From Oscheius tipulae (taxonomy: Eukaryota; Nematoda; Chromadorea; Rhabditida; Rhabditidae), in NCBI GenBank assembly GCA_037178975.1, contig JASJZH010000005.1:4216001-4280000 (forward strand): a stretch of DNA of 64,000 nt, in the 5' to 3' direction. Under the pieces are notes generated by a model. The model made no database searches, had not been told where the DNA came from, and saw only the letters and a program-made list of their open reading frames with translations. The translations under genes were made by a program, and so were the position numbers. Shown piece after piece: positions 1-10,937 of this stretch. Every line of letters begins with the position of its first letter. Position 1 is the stretch's first letter.

Positions 1-567
1 TCCGCTCAACCGGTCTTCTCCTATCCGACGAAGCCGACGACAGGTATACCTTTGAACACGACTGCTGTCGCCTCTACCAAGATTCTGGTTCAACTGCCTG
101 AGGACATCTCTGCCATCCTGAGCACATCCAATGCCATCTTCGTTTTCATGGCTCTGACAGTCTTTCTCATCCTCTGCCTTCTCCTCATCCAAGTCGCCTT
201 CTTCATTTTCACTCTCAAGACCAAGCCACTGCCTCAGCTTCCTTCGAAGATCATCATCAGGCGGAAGGTCCATTCGAAGAAGAGCACGAAGACGCGTGTC
301 TCTCAGAGCGCGAAGACCGAGCCGAGCAAAATGGTCTTTGTCTCGATCGACTACGACGCCAGAAGTGAGAAGAAGGAGCCGAAGAAGGCAGTAGTGGTGG
401 AGGACTATTCGAAGACAGTATCCGCTCTCCGTACCATAAGCGTCGACTCTACCCAGCTGACTGCCTCTCCCGTTTCTCTCCACAGGCTGTCTTCGGATCA
501 CCTGGATCCTTCTGTCGGAATCAAGGCAGCCGTCTCCACTCCCCAGGCTCTACAGCCTAAACAGTAG
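1..567 (+). CDS. C-terminal part of a single-pass membrane protein (5' truncated)
   Basis: The frame is open from the first base of the window, so the gene begins upstream; 188 residues are visible. A polar stretch is followed by one strongly hydrophobic segment at about residues 46-72 (FVFMALTVFLILCLLLIQVA), then a basic, Lys/Arg-rich tail and a Ser/Thr-rich C-terminus. The topology suggests a type I or tail-exposed single-pass membrane protein with a cytoplasmic tail of about 115 residues. No enzymatic motif is visible and I do not recognise the family. Nematode ZP/cuticlin-like proteins have a C-terminal membrane helix of this kind, but nothing here proves that. An AATAAA polyadenylation signal follows 7 bases after the stop. 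The real start and N-terminal domains lie outside the window. Confidence 0.7.
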   Translation, partial: SAQPVFSYPTKPTTGIPLNTTAVASTKILVQLPEDISAILSTSNAIFVFMALTVFLILCLLLIQVAFFIFTLKTKPLPQLPSKIIIRRKVHSKKSTKTRVSQSAKTEPSKMVFVSIDYDARSEKKEPKKAVVVEDYSKTVSALRTISVDSTQLTASPVSLHRLSSDHLDPSVGIKAAVSTPQALQPKQ

Positions 568-916
568 ACTTTCAATAAAGAGATCGTTTGTCCTGTCTAC
601 TGCTGGCACCTTTGTTCTTATTCAGCTTTGTTAATATACTACCTTTTCCTATCAAATTTTCTTTTCATACCATGCCCGCTAGTCATTTCCCCCGTCAGCA
701 AGAGGACGTGTCTCTCTCGGATCGACCTTGATTGGTGTCTCGGCGCGTAACTCGGTGCTGAGCAGACAACTGTGCGGCGTATTATCACACGTGTGCTAAT
801 ATTCTGGAAGACTCCTGCTTTCGTAGCTATTCGTAGACATCACTCTCTGCACTTATTGACTGAACTTATCTATTTTGAAGCAGGGTAACAAAAGCTGAGA
901 ACAACTTGCAACAAAC
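568..916. other. intergenic region
   Basis: It holds the 3' end of the upstream gene and the promoter/5' UTR of the BFR1-like gene. No coding exon or RNA gene is recognised here. Confidence 0.5.
574..579 (+). terminator. AATAAA polyadenylation signal
   Basis: A canonical AATAAA lies 7 bases after the TAG stop of the membrane-protein gene, where a 3' end signal is expected. Confidence 0.7.
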
Positions 917-2826
917 ATGTTTGTTCAGACGAGTATGGGACATGATGGTTCCATAGGAATCACCGAAAACGGGACTCATGAGGACGAGGTCAAGATCAAA
1001 CCACCCAATCGGAACTTTTTCCAACGAGAGTTAAGCAGAATTAATGGCGAAATCGACGAGTTGCAGGAACAGGTGAGTCAACAGGGTCTTTCCTCGTTAT
1101 TTCGAAAAGGGAAACAGGATAATCGTAAAGGGGGCAGTTTCCATGAAAATGATTGTATTGCAGGCCAAGGTTCTACTGAACAAAGAGGGAAGAAGTGGAA
1201 GCATTACAGAAGTGAGACTGGAGAAGGAAAAGATCAGAACGACAAGAAGCGAACTGGCTCTGGAGGCTGAAAAAGTCAAGAAGGAGATAGCTCAGTTGAG
1301 GAAACAGAGAGAAACACTGGTTAGTCATAGTTCCTTTCTTCGACCTTTCTCTTTTTTGCTATAGAGAACGTCCCGTCTGGAAGTCGAGAAGGAATGTCGT
1401 GTGAGATCATCGGACAAGCTCGAAAGTTATCTGAAGAACTGTGAAGATCGGTACACAACTGGGAGGCTGTCGAGGAAAGAAGAAACTCTTCTGGTCGAAG
1501 AAATCAATGATTTGAAGAGAAATCGAGGCATATTAGAGAAGTTGAAGGAGATAGTCAAGCAGCTCTCTGCGACGGACGAGAAGATAGCCCACATGAGCGA
1601 AGACAACAGGGTAGGGCGAATTTGAGTACTTTGGAAAGAGTTTTAGAAAAAATACGCAGAGATCTTCAAGTTGAAGGCCGATCAACACGCCAAATCGGCT
1701 GAGCAGAGGGAAAGAACAGATAAGTGGTGTCATATTCGCCGAGAATTGGACGAGTATCATCAAGAAAAGAGAGAACTCATAGCTGCTTACAACCATAACA
1801 GAGAAAACTACTCGGAGTGGGTCAAGAAGTACAAGGTGTGTTGGAACTTCTTCAATAAACAGGAAGTTTGCAGAAGAAAGTTCCGAACTCTTCCTATCCA
1901 GCCACCTTCCCGAACGCTAGGCAGAGAACGAGTGAGTTGGAAGTCCATTCCAAAAAATCAAAATTTAGCCTCGGTGATGGAAGAGGATGAGCTCGAGCCC
2001 TTTTTCGAACAGAAGAGAGACTGTCAGAGACTTATCAACTATCTGGAAAGACTCAAGGGACACATGGAAGCCACTGTGAGTACATCAAGATTGAGTCAAA
2101 ATGTAAATTTCTAGACCACAGAGAGCACACCCGGTCCATCTGCTTCGGCTGACAGTGATTCCGATTCTGCAGAGGAGTTTCCAGCCTCTTTCGCTCGTCT
2201 TCACGTGATTCAGAAGAAGGAACCCCAACAAAAGGTCGAGGTTCCTATGAGACAGAAGAAGACGGCAAAAAAGGTCAAACTCACCCAGGTTTGCAATGAT
2301 TCACATTGCCTGAAAACACATAATCTTCAGCCACTTAGCCACGTATTCGAAATCTACAACTTGTTCGCGAGTGTGAATGTCAAAGTCACTCCCACGACCT
2401 ATCAAGATGTTCCCAAAGCTTTGGAAGAGGTCCGAGAGAAGCTGGTCTTCTACAACCATCAGACTAACATAATTGACTGGTACGAGGAGTATAAGGACTT
2501 TGAAGGTATGTTCAATATAAACACAAGAAAACTCACTTGTAGCCACCCTGCATCCGATGTCAAGAAGTGTCAGCGAGTATACGGGTGATTCGGCCTGTAT
2601 CGACTCGGAGACTGCGAGTTTAGCCAGGTCTGTTTCTATTTCACAAGAGAGCTATGACGAAACTCTTCGCTTTTTATTCTCTTCGCAATAGAGCACGTCT
2701 TCTTCTTTCAGTTCCCGTCTCCATCCCAGCAGTCCGACCGAGTTACGAACCTCACGGGTCACATCTTTCAATAAAGACGAAGGTGATTCAGCCTCCTCTC
2801 AGCATGTCGACCTCTTTTCGATTTAG
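917..2826 (+). CDS. BFR1-like coiled-coil protein
   Basis: Exons with consistent phase are 917-1072, 1164-1319, 1365-1610, 1647-1835, 1874-1931, 1969-2075, 2115-2288, 2331-2505 and from 2543; the last joint near 2630-2720 is less certain, with TAG at 2824-2826. The protein is charged and mostly predicted coiled coil. The motif GRLSRKEETLLVEEINDLKR resembles the Bfr1 signature (a short helix, then basic Glu/Lys pairs, then E-I-x-x-L-K-R), and a later stretch (EIYNLFASVNVKVTPTTYQD, then EEVREKLVFY) matches the conserved C-terminal part of that family. BFR1 proteins associate with polysomes and mRNP complexes at the endoplasmic reticulum in yeast; the role here is inferred. Introns are 36-45 nt except the first. 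Confidence 0.7.
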
Positions 2827-3260
2827 GTATCTCCAGTAAAGAGTCTAATCAGGGCTAATCAGGGCCACAATCAGTAGAGCTGATATTCAGAAAAAACGTG
2901 TCCAAAATCCCCGTCCAAAAAGTCACTTATGCCATAGAATCGAACCTACCTGTAAATATCTACAAAATGCCAAAAACCTCTATAAAAATCTCAGTTACCC
3001 TCCTTAGAGATCGCCTTCCCAGTATTTGTTGTGCCTTTCTGTGATTCTTTGTTTTTTGTTGACAAGAAGAATAAATATTTTTATGTAAAAACTTAACAGG
3101 AAAGTAACAATTCCTAACAACCGTCTTCTTTCGCGCTCGAATTTATGCGACATTTTCGTTCCATCAACTTTGTGTACACCTTGTCTCGCGTGAAGAAGAA
3201 CCAAAAAAGAAGATCGTCGAATGAGCCTGAAGTATACAAGTTTACAAGAAACATGAAAAA
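2827..3260. other. convergent 3' intergenic region
   Basis: It lies between the ends of the BFR1-like gene (plus) and DTWD1 (minus). AT-rich tracts are present; no exon or RNA gene is recognised. Confidence 0.5.
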
Positions 3261-4049
3261 TCAACTTTGTGGCAACTTGTTGACAGCCAGCTCGTTGTAT
3301 TCTCGTTGAGCGTAATAAATGGCTTCGACTGTGGCCAGATGACTGTCGTTCACGTTGTGCTGTGGTCTCCAGAAGGCCGTCTTGTAATCTTTCAGCATCA
3401 CACATGGGAGACCTAAAATTTCTCGTATTTTGAAAGGAAAACACGACATGCCTTGGATTTCTGGTGTTCTTTGCATCACTCCGACTTGGAACCACGTGCA
3501 ATCGAGCACAACGAATCGTTTTATTTTTCCGTGTCTCTTCACAAATTCTTCGATCGGGAGGGCTGTCGAAGAGGGGAACAGCAGAACAGTACTCCCGTCT
3601 TCTCCCTGCTCTTCCTTTCTGTAGTCAAATACTTCTGGGTGATCGAAGACCTGAAGAATGAAGATATTCAGAAGAAGAGAAAACTTACGCGAGTCTGGCT
3701 GGGTGCTACTATTTTGCATGTGAGGGCACTACTTTTAGAATTCTTCTCCATCGGATGCTTGATTATGTCCACATCACACGGGAGCTGGAAATGTCATTTT
3801 GACCAAGGTAGTGTTCTAAGAAGTGAGCCTGCTCCGTTTCAAAGATTCGGTCTAAGCAACAATCCACAAAGGCTCGTCAAAAAATAAACTAACCTTGACA
3901 ATTGGCGTAAAAACTTTCGGCATGATGCTTCGACAGTCGTAGCAGAAATACATCCTATTCCTGCTACAACTTGGACATTTCTGCTTCTCTATGTTCTCGA
4001 GATCCGTGAATGACGATAGATGGAGATCTTCTTTTGAAATCACCGACAT
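3261..4049 (-). CDS. dtwd1: DTW-domain tRNA-uridine aminocarboxypropyltransferase (DTWD1-like)
   Basis: Three exons in consistent phase (4049-3894, 3784-3689, 3650-3261) give about 213 residues. DTWD1 installs acp3U at position 20 of cytosolic tRNAs, transferring the aminocarboxypropyl group of S-adenosylmethionine. The N-terminal zinc-ribbon-like cysteines (CPSC, then FCYDC) lie at about residues 25-38. The defining DTW motif appears as LDCTWFQ, and the downstream block (AFWRPQH, then LATVEAIYYA) matches the conserved C-terminal core of DTWD1. Length is somewhat shorter than the human protein (about 300 residues). The gene is convergent with the BFR1-like gene. Splice sites are canonical GT-AG with TTTCCAG and TTCTTCAG acceptors. 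DTWD2 is the alternative, but the N-terminal cysteine pairs and order of motifs favour DTWD1. Confidence 0.88.
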
Positions 4050-4450
4050 CTCTCCTCTGCTTGACTAATTTGTGGTATTTTTTCGGCTCGTGGTAACGTT
4101 TCTGAGAAACAGAGCATGAGAGAGGGTTGGAAACTATGACGATTTATGACTATTTGCAAAATAAGCACAGGGTTTCCAAAAAATGTATACAATAAACTAC
4201 TTTTAGGATGGACTGTGTACAATTATTTGGTTTTTTACTGGTTTGATATGTTCGAAGTGTTAGGAAGAATACAGAGTGGATGTGAAATACAATTGTGACT
4301 TGCAAAAGTGAGAGGTATTGAAGAAATTTATAGAAAGGGAAAGAGAAACTATGCCAGAAAAGTTTTAGAAACATGAATTGGTACGCCTTTTTTGCGTGGG
4401 AGTTTAAAGCTAGAAAATTCAAAACAACATGATTACAAGGGTTAAGAAAA

Positions 4451-7400
4451 TTATTTTCTGTTACGACGGAAGAGACTCCTGAAGAATCCCTGCTTTGGCT
4501 TTGGCGCCGAAGCATTTGATATGTCAGCTCTGAAATAGGAAAATTGTGGCTGGAAAAAGAGGCTTGACCGACCTTAGAGGTTGGGTTTCAGGAACACTTG
4601 TGTGCGTAGCAACCGTAACTACACTTTTACCCGAGTTTGAGCGTCGAACCTTCTGCAGAGAGGCCGGTCTGGCAGAAGAGGACGGTCTGAACAGAGTTTT
4701 CATTTAATTTAGCAGTAGGTTGACTCACTCATAAGGCTTTTCTTGAGGAATGTCGGCCATAACCATCTGTTTCATATTGTCCAAAAGAGTTCGGATCTTG
4801 AACGGATCCTGCTCATCATGAGATCCGATATGGAAGACGGGTTGACCAGGAGATGCGAGGACAGAGCGGGAGCTACAGGGCATCTGTGCCTCAATGTCCA
4901 CAGACTCGGCATGAGACGGATCCGGAGGAATGTCCGGATCACTGATCGGCATGGTCGAGATAATACTGACAGTTTTAATTGGTCTTGTCGACTCCAGTTT
5001 CCTCCTGAGAACCATAACAACATCATCTGTTTGTGATCTAAATACTCATATTATTTGAATTTTTGACTACAACTCACTTGTTATTGTCGGCTGAAGATGT
5101 AGACTGAGTCATGCAAGCACACGGGTGGGTATTACCCTCACAACCAATTTCGTGTTTCTGTCTGCCGGTTGTACTCTCACAGAGACTCTTCGAGTCGTGA
5201 ACTGAACCAGCCAGAGCCTTGGTGCTGGCCACTTCTTCACAGTACGAGATGGCTTCGTGTCCGGAATACATGGTATGGACACTCTTGTCATCGGCGTAAT
5301 AGTAGTGACAGTGACTGCCAGCCATAGCCTTCGTACTGGCTTCCTCGTAGTTGATTCGGCCGTCTGGGCTTGTTCGACCAGAACCTGAAATTGTCAACTT
5401 TAGAAACACAAAAAGATAGAACTCACTGGAAGAGACGCTGGGACTCCTTGCTCGTTTCGCATTCTTCACTGAAAGACAAGCGGGATGAACCGAGAGGTTT
5501 CCACTTCCGGTTTGGGGGGTAATGACGAGAAGTCGCTCCGAATCAGCCAGTAGCTGTGACCGTTCCATGCCCGAAGCGTCTCTCCAGATCTCCTCATCAT
5601 CGATTCCATCCTCGTCTTGCGGATTGGAAGAATCCGACAGCCCACAGCCGCCGTTTCGACACAGCGATAGAGGGACAACTCCATAGACATAGGCCAACAT
5701 GATAGGAACTCCCACTCCGACTGCCATCACAGCCAGAACAGGACTGACGACCAGAGATCCGACTACACAGGCAGCCGTAATGGTTCGTCTCTTCAGCTTG
5801 GTGTGGGAGATGAAGCGCTGATGGACCTTTCTTCCGATGAACACAGGAACTCCGAAAATGATACCAGGAATCGAAAGACCAGCGATGAGTGCAATGCCGA
5901 CTGGCGCCCCGATGAGAGTTCCGATCTGCCACAGAAGTTTCTTCTTTCTCGTCCAGGGTTTCTTTCCCCAAAAAGTACAGCCAGTCGGACTCAGATAATG
6001 AAGATCGCTGATCTCTTTGAGACAGAGCCAACAGAACTCGGCCGAGCACATGGCACAGACCATGTGGTTACAGGAGCCGTCGTCCATCTTTACAATGTAG
6101 GTTCGACATCGGGGGCAGGCTTTGATATCTCCAGCTGAATTGGGAAATGAAAAAAGAACTGATTAAACACTTACGTCTTAACTGGGCATCCAAGGAAGAA
6201 TTGGTGATTCGTCGAGAAATACTGGCAGCGAAGGAGGCTACTCCTCGGGATCGCCGAGCCTCGTCGCAAGTCTGATTGGCGTGCCAGGGACCCTAGAAAC
6301 AGTCTAAAAAAGAGAGAATACAATGGCAAACCTTGCAATGGTAGCAGAATAAAGCTCCACAGGACTCTCGACCACATTTCAGCTGTGGACAGGCTGCACA
6401 AGAGTTGGCTATAACCGCATATCCGCAATCCGGAGCTGGACACCAGCGGGCATCACTCTCCGTCAACAGATAGCGTCGGATCGAGAACTGCTCGTACTTG
6501 TGAATCAGCTGGGATCGACTTCCGACTAGTTTTCTGCAACCAGCCGTGTCATACGACATTTTATCAGATTGACTTATTGGGTGAGTGTTGTGGGAACAGT
6601 TATCGCCTACGGTAGCGAAGAGTCAGAGACTCAGAACTACAGTCAGCTGGGACTAGAAACATTTTTGTTACAGTGCACATTGCCATCGTTTAGCATGTAA
6701 GTCAGTCAAGAACTACGAATGGGTGACAAATACCTGAATCTGAGGAGAACTCACTTGATATCGGTTGGATGAAGGTGTACCGGACATTCTGGACAAGAGA
6801 CCTCCACTCGGTTCTCCATAATCTCCATTTCTACGTACTAAACAACACTTTACAAACTAAAACAGCATCTCTCTTACCTGCATGAGACACAGTCTGCAGC
6901 TCCTGTGAGCACAGCTCAAAAGTTTGGGGAAATTAGAGAGTGGCTGACGGAGACAGCAGAGAGGACACTCTCTCAACTTAGTCTTCTTGCCCTTCTTGGA
7001 GTCATTCTGTTCCTCGGTTTCTGATTCTCCCAGAAGTAATTCGTTCATTTCGGCAGTAGAATCGTCGTGACTGGACCCGGCGTCACTGCCTCTGACCCTG
7101 AAAAGAACAGTGAGTCTGGTAGCCTAGCAGCGCGAGCAATTTAAAACTCTGCTCGGAGACTATGACCAAAAGAACTTTCAAAAGCCTGCAAAAGGGAGAT
7201 TTGCCGGAGCGGAAGAGTGTAATCAAAGACCTTTAATTACTGAACTCATCCAGGCGTCGAAAATAATTCACTGATAAGATGCAGAGAGAAATTAAAGAAA
7301 GAATAAAAGCGGCTCTGCTTCGTCATCTTTGTTTGATTTGATGAAAAGGGAATCACACAAGGATAGGGTTTCTTTTCTCTCCCCGGTCCAAAAACAGCTC

Positions 7401-8816
7401 TTAATGTACCTTCGACTGGCAGTTAGACTGCTGCTGGCAGATGCCCTTAAATCCGTGGCCGAGAGAGAAGACATCACGACCGATGACTCATCATACGACC
7501 AGCCAGACCGAGATCTGAAATTGGCTATTTCAATGCGTGCAGTAGCTGTAGGACTGAATCATTTTTGTAGGAGAAACATGTCTTTGCTGGGTGCTCGAAA
7601 GGGGAGAAAGGTAAAAACCAACATGTGGGCCGGATATGTAGAACGGAAATCAACAAGAAGAAGACGGTCTAGAGGAGGAGAGGAGTAGGCTCATAGATAA
7701 ACCTTATCGGCCTGTTTATGGAGGGAAAAGGGAAAAGTGATGACAGCGGTTTTTGGACTCATTGTGGTAAAGCAAAGCGGCTAGTCCATAAGCAGAAGCT
7801 TGCAATTAAACCACGTGGTCATTAGAGTTCTCTCTGATCTCGCTGTCTCTCAATCGTGGAGTGAAGGAAGCAAAGTGTGACGCAAAAGAAGAGTGAAGGT
7901 TGCAGTAAACAGAGACGAGGCCAGGTGCGATTATGGCTTCTGTCAGTCACCAATGTCACAAGGACTCTTCAACTAATAACCAGGAGCAGTGTGAATGAAC
8001 AGTCACGCGACAGGCTTTTTCGATTCTTAAAGTTTCCGGGGACACCTGGTCGGTTCCCGCGGCAAAACAAACGCACACCGAGTTGATAAATTGGCCTAGT
8101 TGCGAAGAGAGAGAGAGAGAGAGCAAGAGGAAAAATTGACCAATCATCTCCTTTCTAATTCGAACGGAAACAGAGGTGTGCATTAGGCTGATTAGTAAGA
8201 AGACATTTCTAGAAAAGACCAGTGCTGACTAATGAACAATTGAATAATAGATAAATGCCGCCTGCCTTCGCCCTGCCGACTCTGTACTATCGTCACGGGA
8301 AACTTCTTTGGAATTTTGCTATTACGAAAGTGCCTATGGATTGTCCGTGTTTTCCATACTCTTTCAAAGTGACAGGAGATGTCAGGTAATGGATCGAGCG
8401 TTGTCAGGTGGTCAAGTTCACGGGGACAAGTGTTGTCAGAATACGAAGGAAACAATGGTACTGACACTTGGCCTAGTCTTAGGAAGCTATTTGGAACCCA
8501 AGAAAGTAAAAAGAGTCAACTCACCGTTCCCTGGAGGAATCCTTAGCTCCCTGAGAGCTGAGACTGAAGAGACTGGCCAGACTGAGTCGACTTCCGGTCT
8601 TCTTCTTCCTCGGATCAACTTGTTTCCCCTTGACGACCGTCTCAGCCGACTTCGATGTTGTCGCCTCGTCAATCAATATTTCCATCGCATCTAAATGGAT
8701 CTATTTTCTGGATCAGAAAACACCAACTAACCATCTTCCGAATGCGCAAAATCGTGCGAATCGGCGTTCTCAGAGCATTCCACCAAAGGATCAAGACCCT
8801 TCTTGGCAGAGCTCAT
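4451..8816 (-). CDS. rnf19: RNF19-type RBR E3 ubiquitin ligase
   Basis: Exons in consistent phase are 8816-8732, 8690-8525, 7097-6878, 6837-6755, 6572-6332, 6292-6175, 6134-5427, 5384-5078, 5037-4729, 4686-4573 and 4529-4451, giving about 809 residues. RING1 ([19 protein letters not shown]), IBR ([16 protein letters not shown]) and RING2 ([20 protein letters not shown]) are followed by [20 protein letters not shown] and two hydrophobic segments ([20 protein letters not shown] and a second around 5690-5760), all characteristic of RNF19A/B. RING2 holds the catalytic cysteine (CSAEFCWLC region) that accepts ubiquitin from E2. The tail carries repeated A-S-T-K-A-(M/L)-A-G-S blocks, also seen in the human protein. 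The N-terminal basic/serine segment ([14 protein letters not shown]) likewise matches. A 1.4-kb intron before 7097 holds a second possible first exon at 7474-7410. Confidence 0.92.
8106..8123. repeat. (GA)n microsatellite
   Basis: A run of GA dinucleotides within the long first intron region of the RNF19-type gene. Confidence 0.9.
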
Positions 8817-9898
8817 TACCTTCCTCGAGGAACTATTCTGGAAATTGATCTTTGTTCTTACTATAATTGCAACAAGCTAACAAGTAAACGAGATTTCCAA
8901 ATAATCAAACAAAGGAGAAAATCGATAAAGGTGGGTGAAGTGAGGGGAAGGGAACTGGAAGTGTGACAAGTTTACTCTGATTGTGGGTTTTGTGAGAGAA
9001 ACAGATGAATGCCGACGAGGACTCGTTCCCGCGTAAACAGAAGGCGTACTCTCTTTCATTTTCAATGAAAGTGACTTTTTCATTCACCTGATGTGAGTTT
9101 GAGGAAAAATACTATATTGACAGTGTTCAATTTAGAAGGGAAAGCATATATCGCTGGAGGTCAGCACTGACAAGACATACAGTGACGAGGGGTGTTTCTT
9201 TAGATTCTGTGAGCAACAGCGAGTGTTTACATAAAGCTTTGGATTGTTGAAAATACGACGAAGATTGGGCAAATGGCGTGAAAACAGGATAACTGAATAA
9301 ATATTTTCTATTAGGGAACAGTCAGTACTACAGAAATCGGCTCCTTGACGATCACCTTTTTCTAAACTATCTGTTAGATTCTCATCGAGCATCTGTTCTG
9401 GTGACCTAACTGTTTCCTAGTTCTACTTGATGGGAACTTTCCAATGAAAACTGTCACTGACGGTACAAGATAGAGTCGTTAGTGTTCCTCTTCACAGCAC
9501 CCCACCCGTGATGCAATGGTTGTTCCTTTTCCATATCGAACTCTTGTTCTGAACACGAATCTTGTAAGACAGACAAATGAGGAGACGACCAGTTTCGGAG
9601 CTTCTCGAATGCAATTTCCCCGGGGCTCGAGATTGAGCATTTAACCCAAGAGCAATTGGGATCCCTGACCACCTTCCCTCTCCTCTGTTTGTCCTTCGTG
9701 TTTTACATTATTTCTTCTGTCGATCCTTTCTCACCCGCCCTTTCTAATATCAACAGAGTCAATGAGTCAGACTTCACACCAAATCATCTGTGTGTCCCCT
9801 TCCCTGCAAAAGTCGCGATTATCTCATTTCGCTGTCCAAATGTTGACATTCCCACGCATCCCCTGGAATTCTTGACAGTTGCTTATTCAATTCAAGTT

Positions 9899-9920
9899 CT
9901 CTCTCTCTCTCTCTCTCTCT
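9899..9920. repeat. (CT)n microsatellite
   Basis: A perfect CT dinucleotide run in the intergenic region upstream of the RNF19-type gene; GAGA-type tracts are often promoter elements, but no function is shown here. Confidence 0.9.
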
Positions 9921-10462
9921 AGGTAACGAATGCATGTCCCTCTTCTGAACTCCCGTTCATGAATAGTGAATCGTTGCGAAAACTCACGCTCTCTCTTCAA
10001 CACATTATATTCCTCCATCTCGGCTTTTTGCGAAAGGTCGGATGTGTGATTCATGCGCGACGAGAGAGAGAACATCTGCCCGTGATTCAGATCCTAACGG
10101 GTCGCGCGTCTTTCTCTCCTGTCTGTTTGTCTCAAAAACACCTCCACCTGTGTTCTTCTACTAATTGCCATTGGAAATAGGTTATTCGCACCCCGAACAA
10201 ACCGGAAATTGTATCCCTCACACGCACAGATACCTTGTTACTTGTCTCCACTCTTTTGTTTTCTCTATCAAATCGATTATGCAGAGTGGTCAGCTGTACA
10301 AGACCGGTAGTTGAAAGAGGCTTACAGCCCATCCTCCCTCCCTCTAACTGTCACTCTCTGCCCCATAACGGACAATGACACGTTTAAATGCTGATCTGGT
10401 GGCCAGATGTCCTTCAAAACGGCCCTTACTCTGTTTCTTTCAATCCGCTGTACTCTCACTCT

Positions 10463-10472
10463 TCATGTTCAG
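10463..10472 (+). promoter_or_regulatory. putative spliced-leader acceptor
   Basis: CATGTTCAG lies immediately before the ATG at 10,473 with no coding exon upstream in frame, as expected for a trans-splice site. Confidence 0.5.
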
Positions 10473-10937
10473 ATGCAGTCGGCCGGTCTCGATTCTGTCA
10501 TTGAGATCAATCCTTCCGTTCGAACTCGTCTCTTGAGCTCCCAGAAGAAAAAACCCGACTTCACTTATCTCTATTTCACTTCTTGTGTATCGGTGAGTAA
10601 TTTTAGATTTCCAATCATCATTCGTTTTAGATTGTGTTTGTGTGTCTTGCCGCTTTTTGGCTATGGGAACATGGATTTGCAGCCTCACTGACTGCCCATA
10701 TTTTCGTCGGATGTACTATTTTCCTCCTTGGACTGAATGCACTCCTCGGGTACAAGGCAAAACAGAAAATGCGCGAGATGAGAGACTCGGAGTACTCGGA
10801 CTACGTGGTTTGTTATGGTCAATTAGTCTCTAACTGTCAGTTTACAGCACAGACTGAGTCAAGTGAGGACACACGAGAAACTGAGCCGACCATCTGCTGG
10901 CCCAATTTGGATTGAGAGAAATGCTCATGTTATTTGA
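10473..10937 (+). CDS. small two-helix membrane protein
   Basis: Three phase-consistent exons (10473-10592, 10631-10807, 10848-10937) encode 128 residues. Residues about 41-62 ([20 protein letters not shown]) and 63-83 (around [17 protein letters not shown]) form two adjacent hydrophobic segments, suggesting a hairpin in the membrane with both termini on the same side. The N-terminal 40 residues contain a cluster of lysines (QKKKPDF) and the C-terminus is basic. I do not recognise the family. The start is placed at the ATG that follows an acceptor directly; an upstream ATG at 10,407 opens the same frame but spans the acceptor. The stop codon overlaps, on the opposite strand, the end of the EndoU gene. 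Confidence 0.72.

Larger units (their letters stand above)
8830..10472. other. divergent intergenic/promoter region without a recognisable gene
   Basis: About 1.6 kb between the RNF19-type gene (minus) and the two-helix membrane protein gene (plus). Short open frames exist on both strands, but none has convincing composition, splice sites or a known motif. A splice-type acceptor (TTTCCAG) lies about 25 bases upstream of the RNF19 start at 8816. Confidence 0.5.

Noticed and set aside
7329-7688. Plus-strand frame of 119 residues in the RNF19 first-intron region
   Set aside because: It starts at a non-ATG codon and overlaps, on the other strand, a better-supported alternative first exon; no motif is seen.
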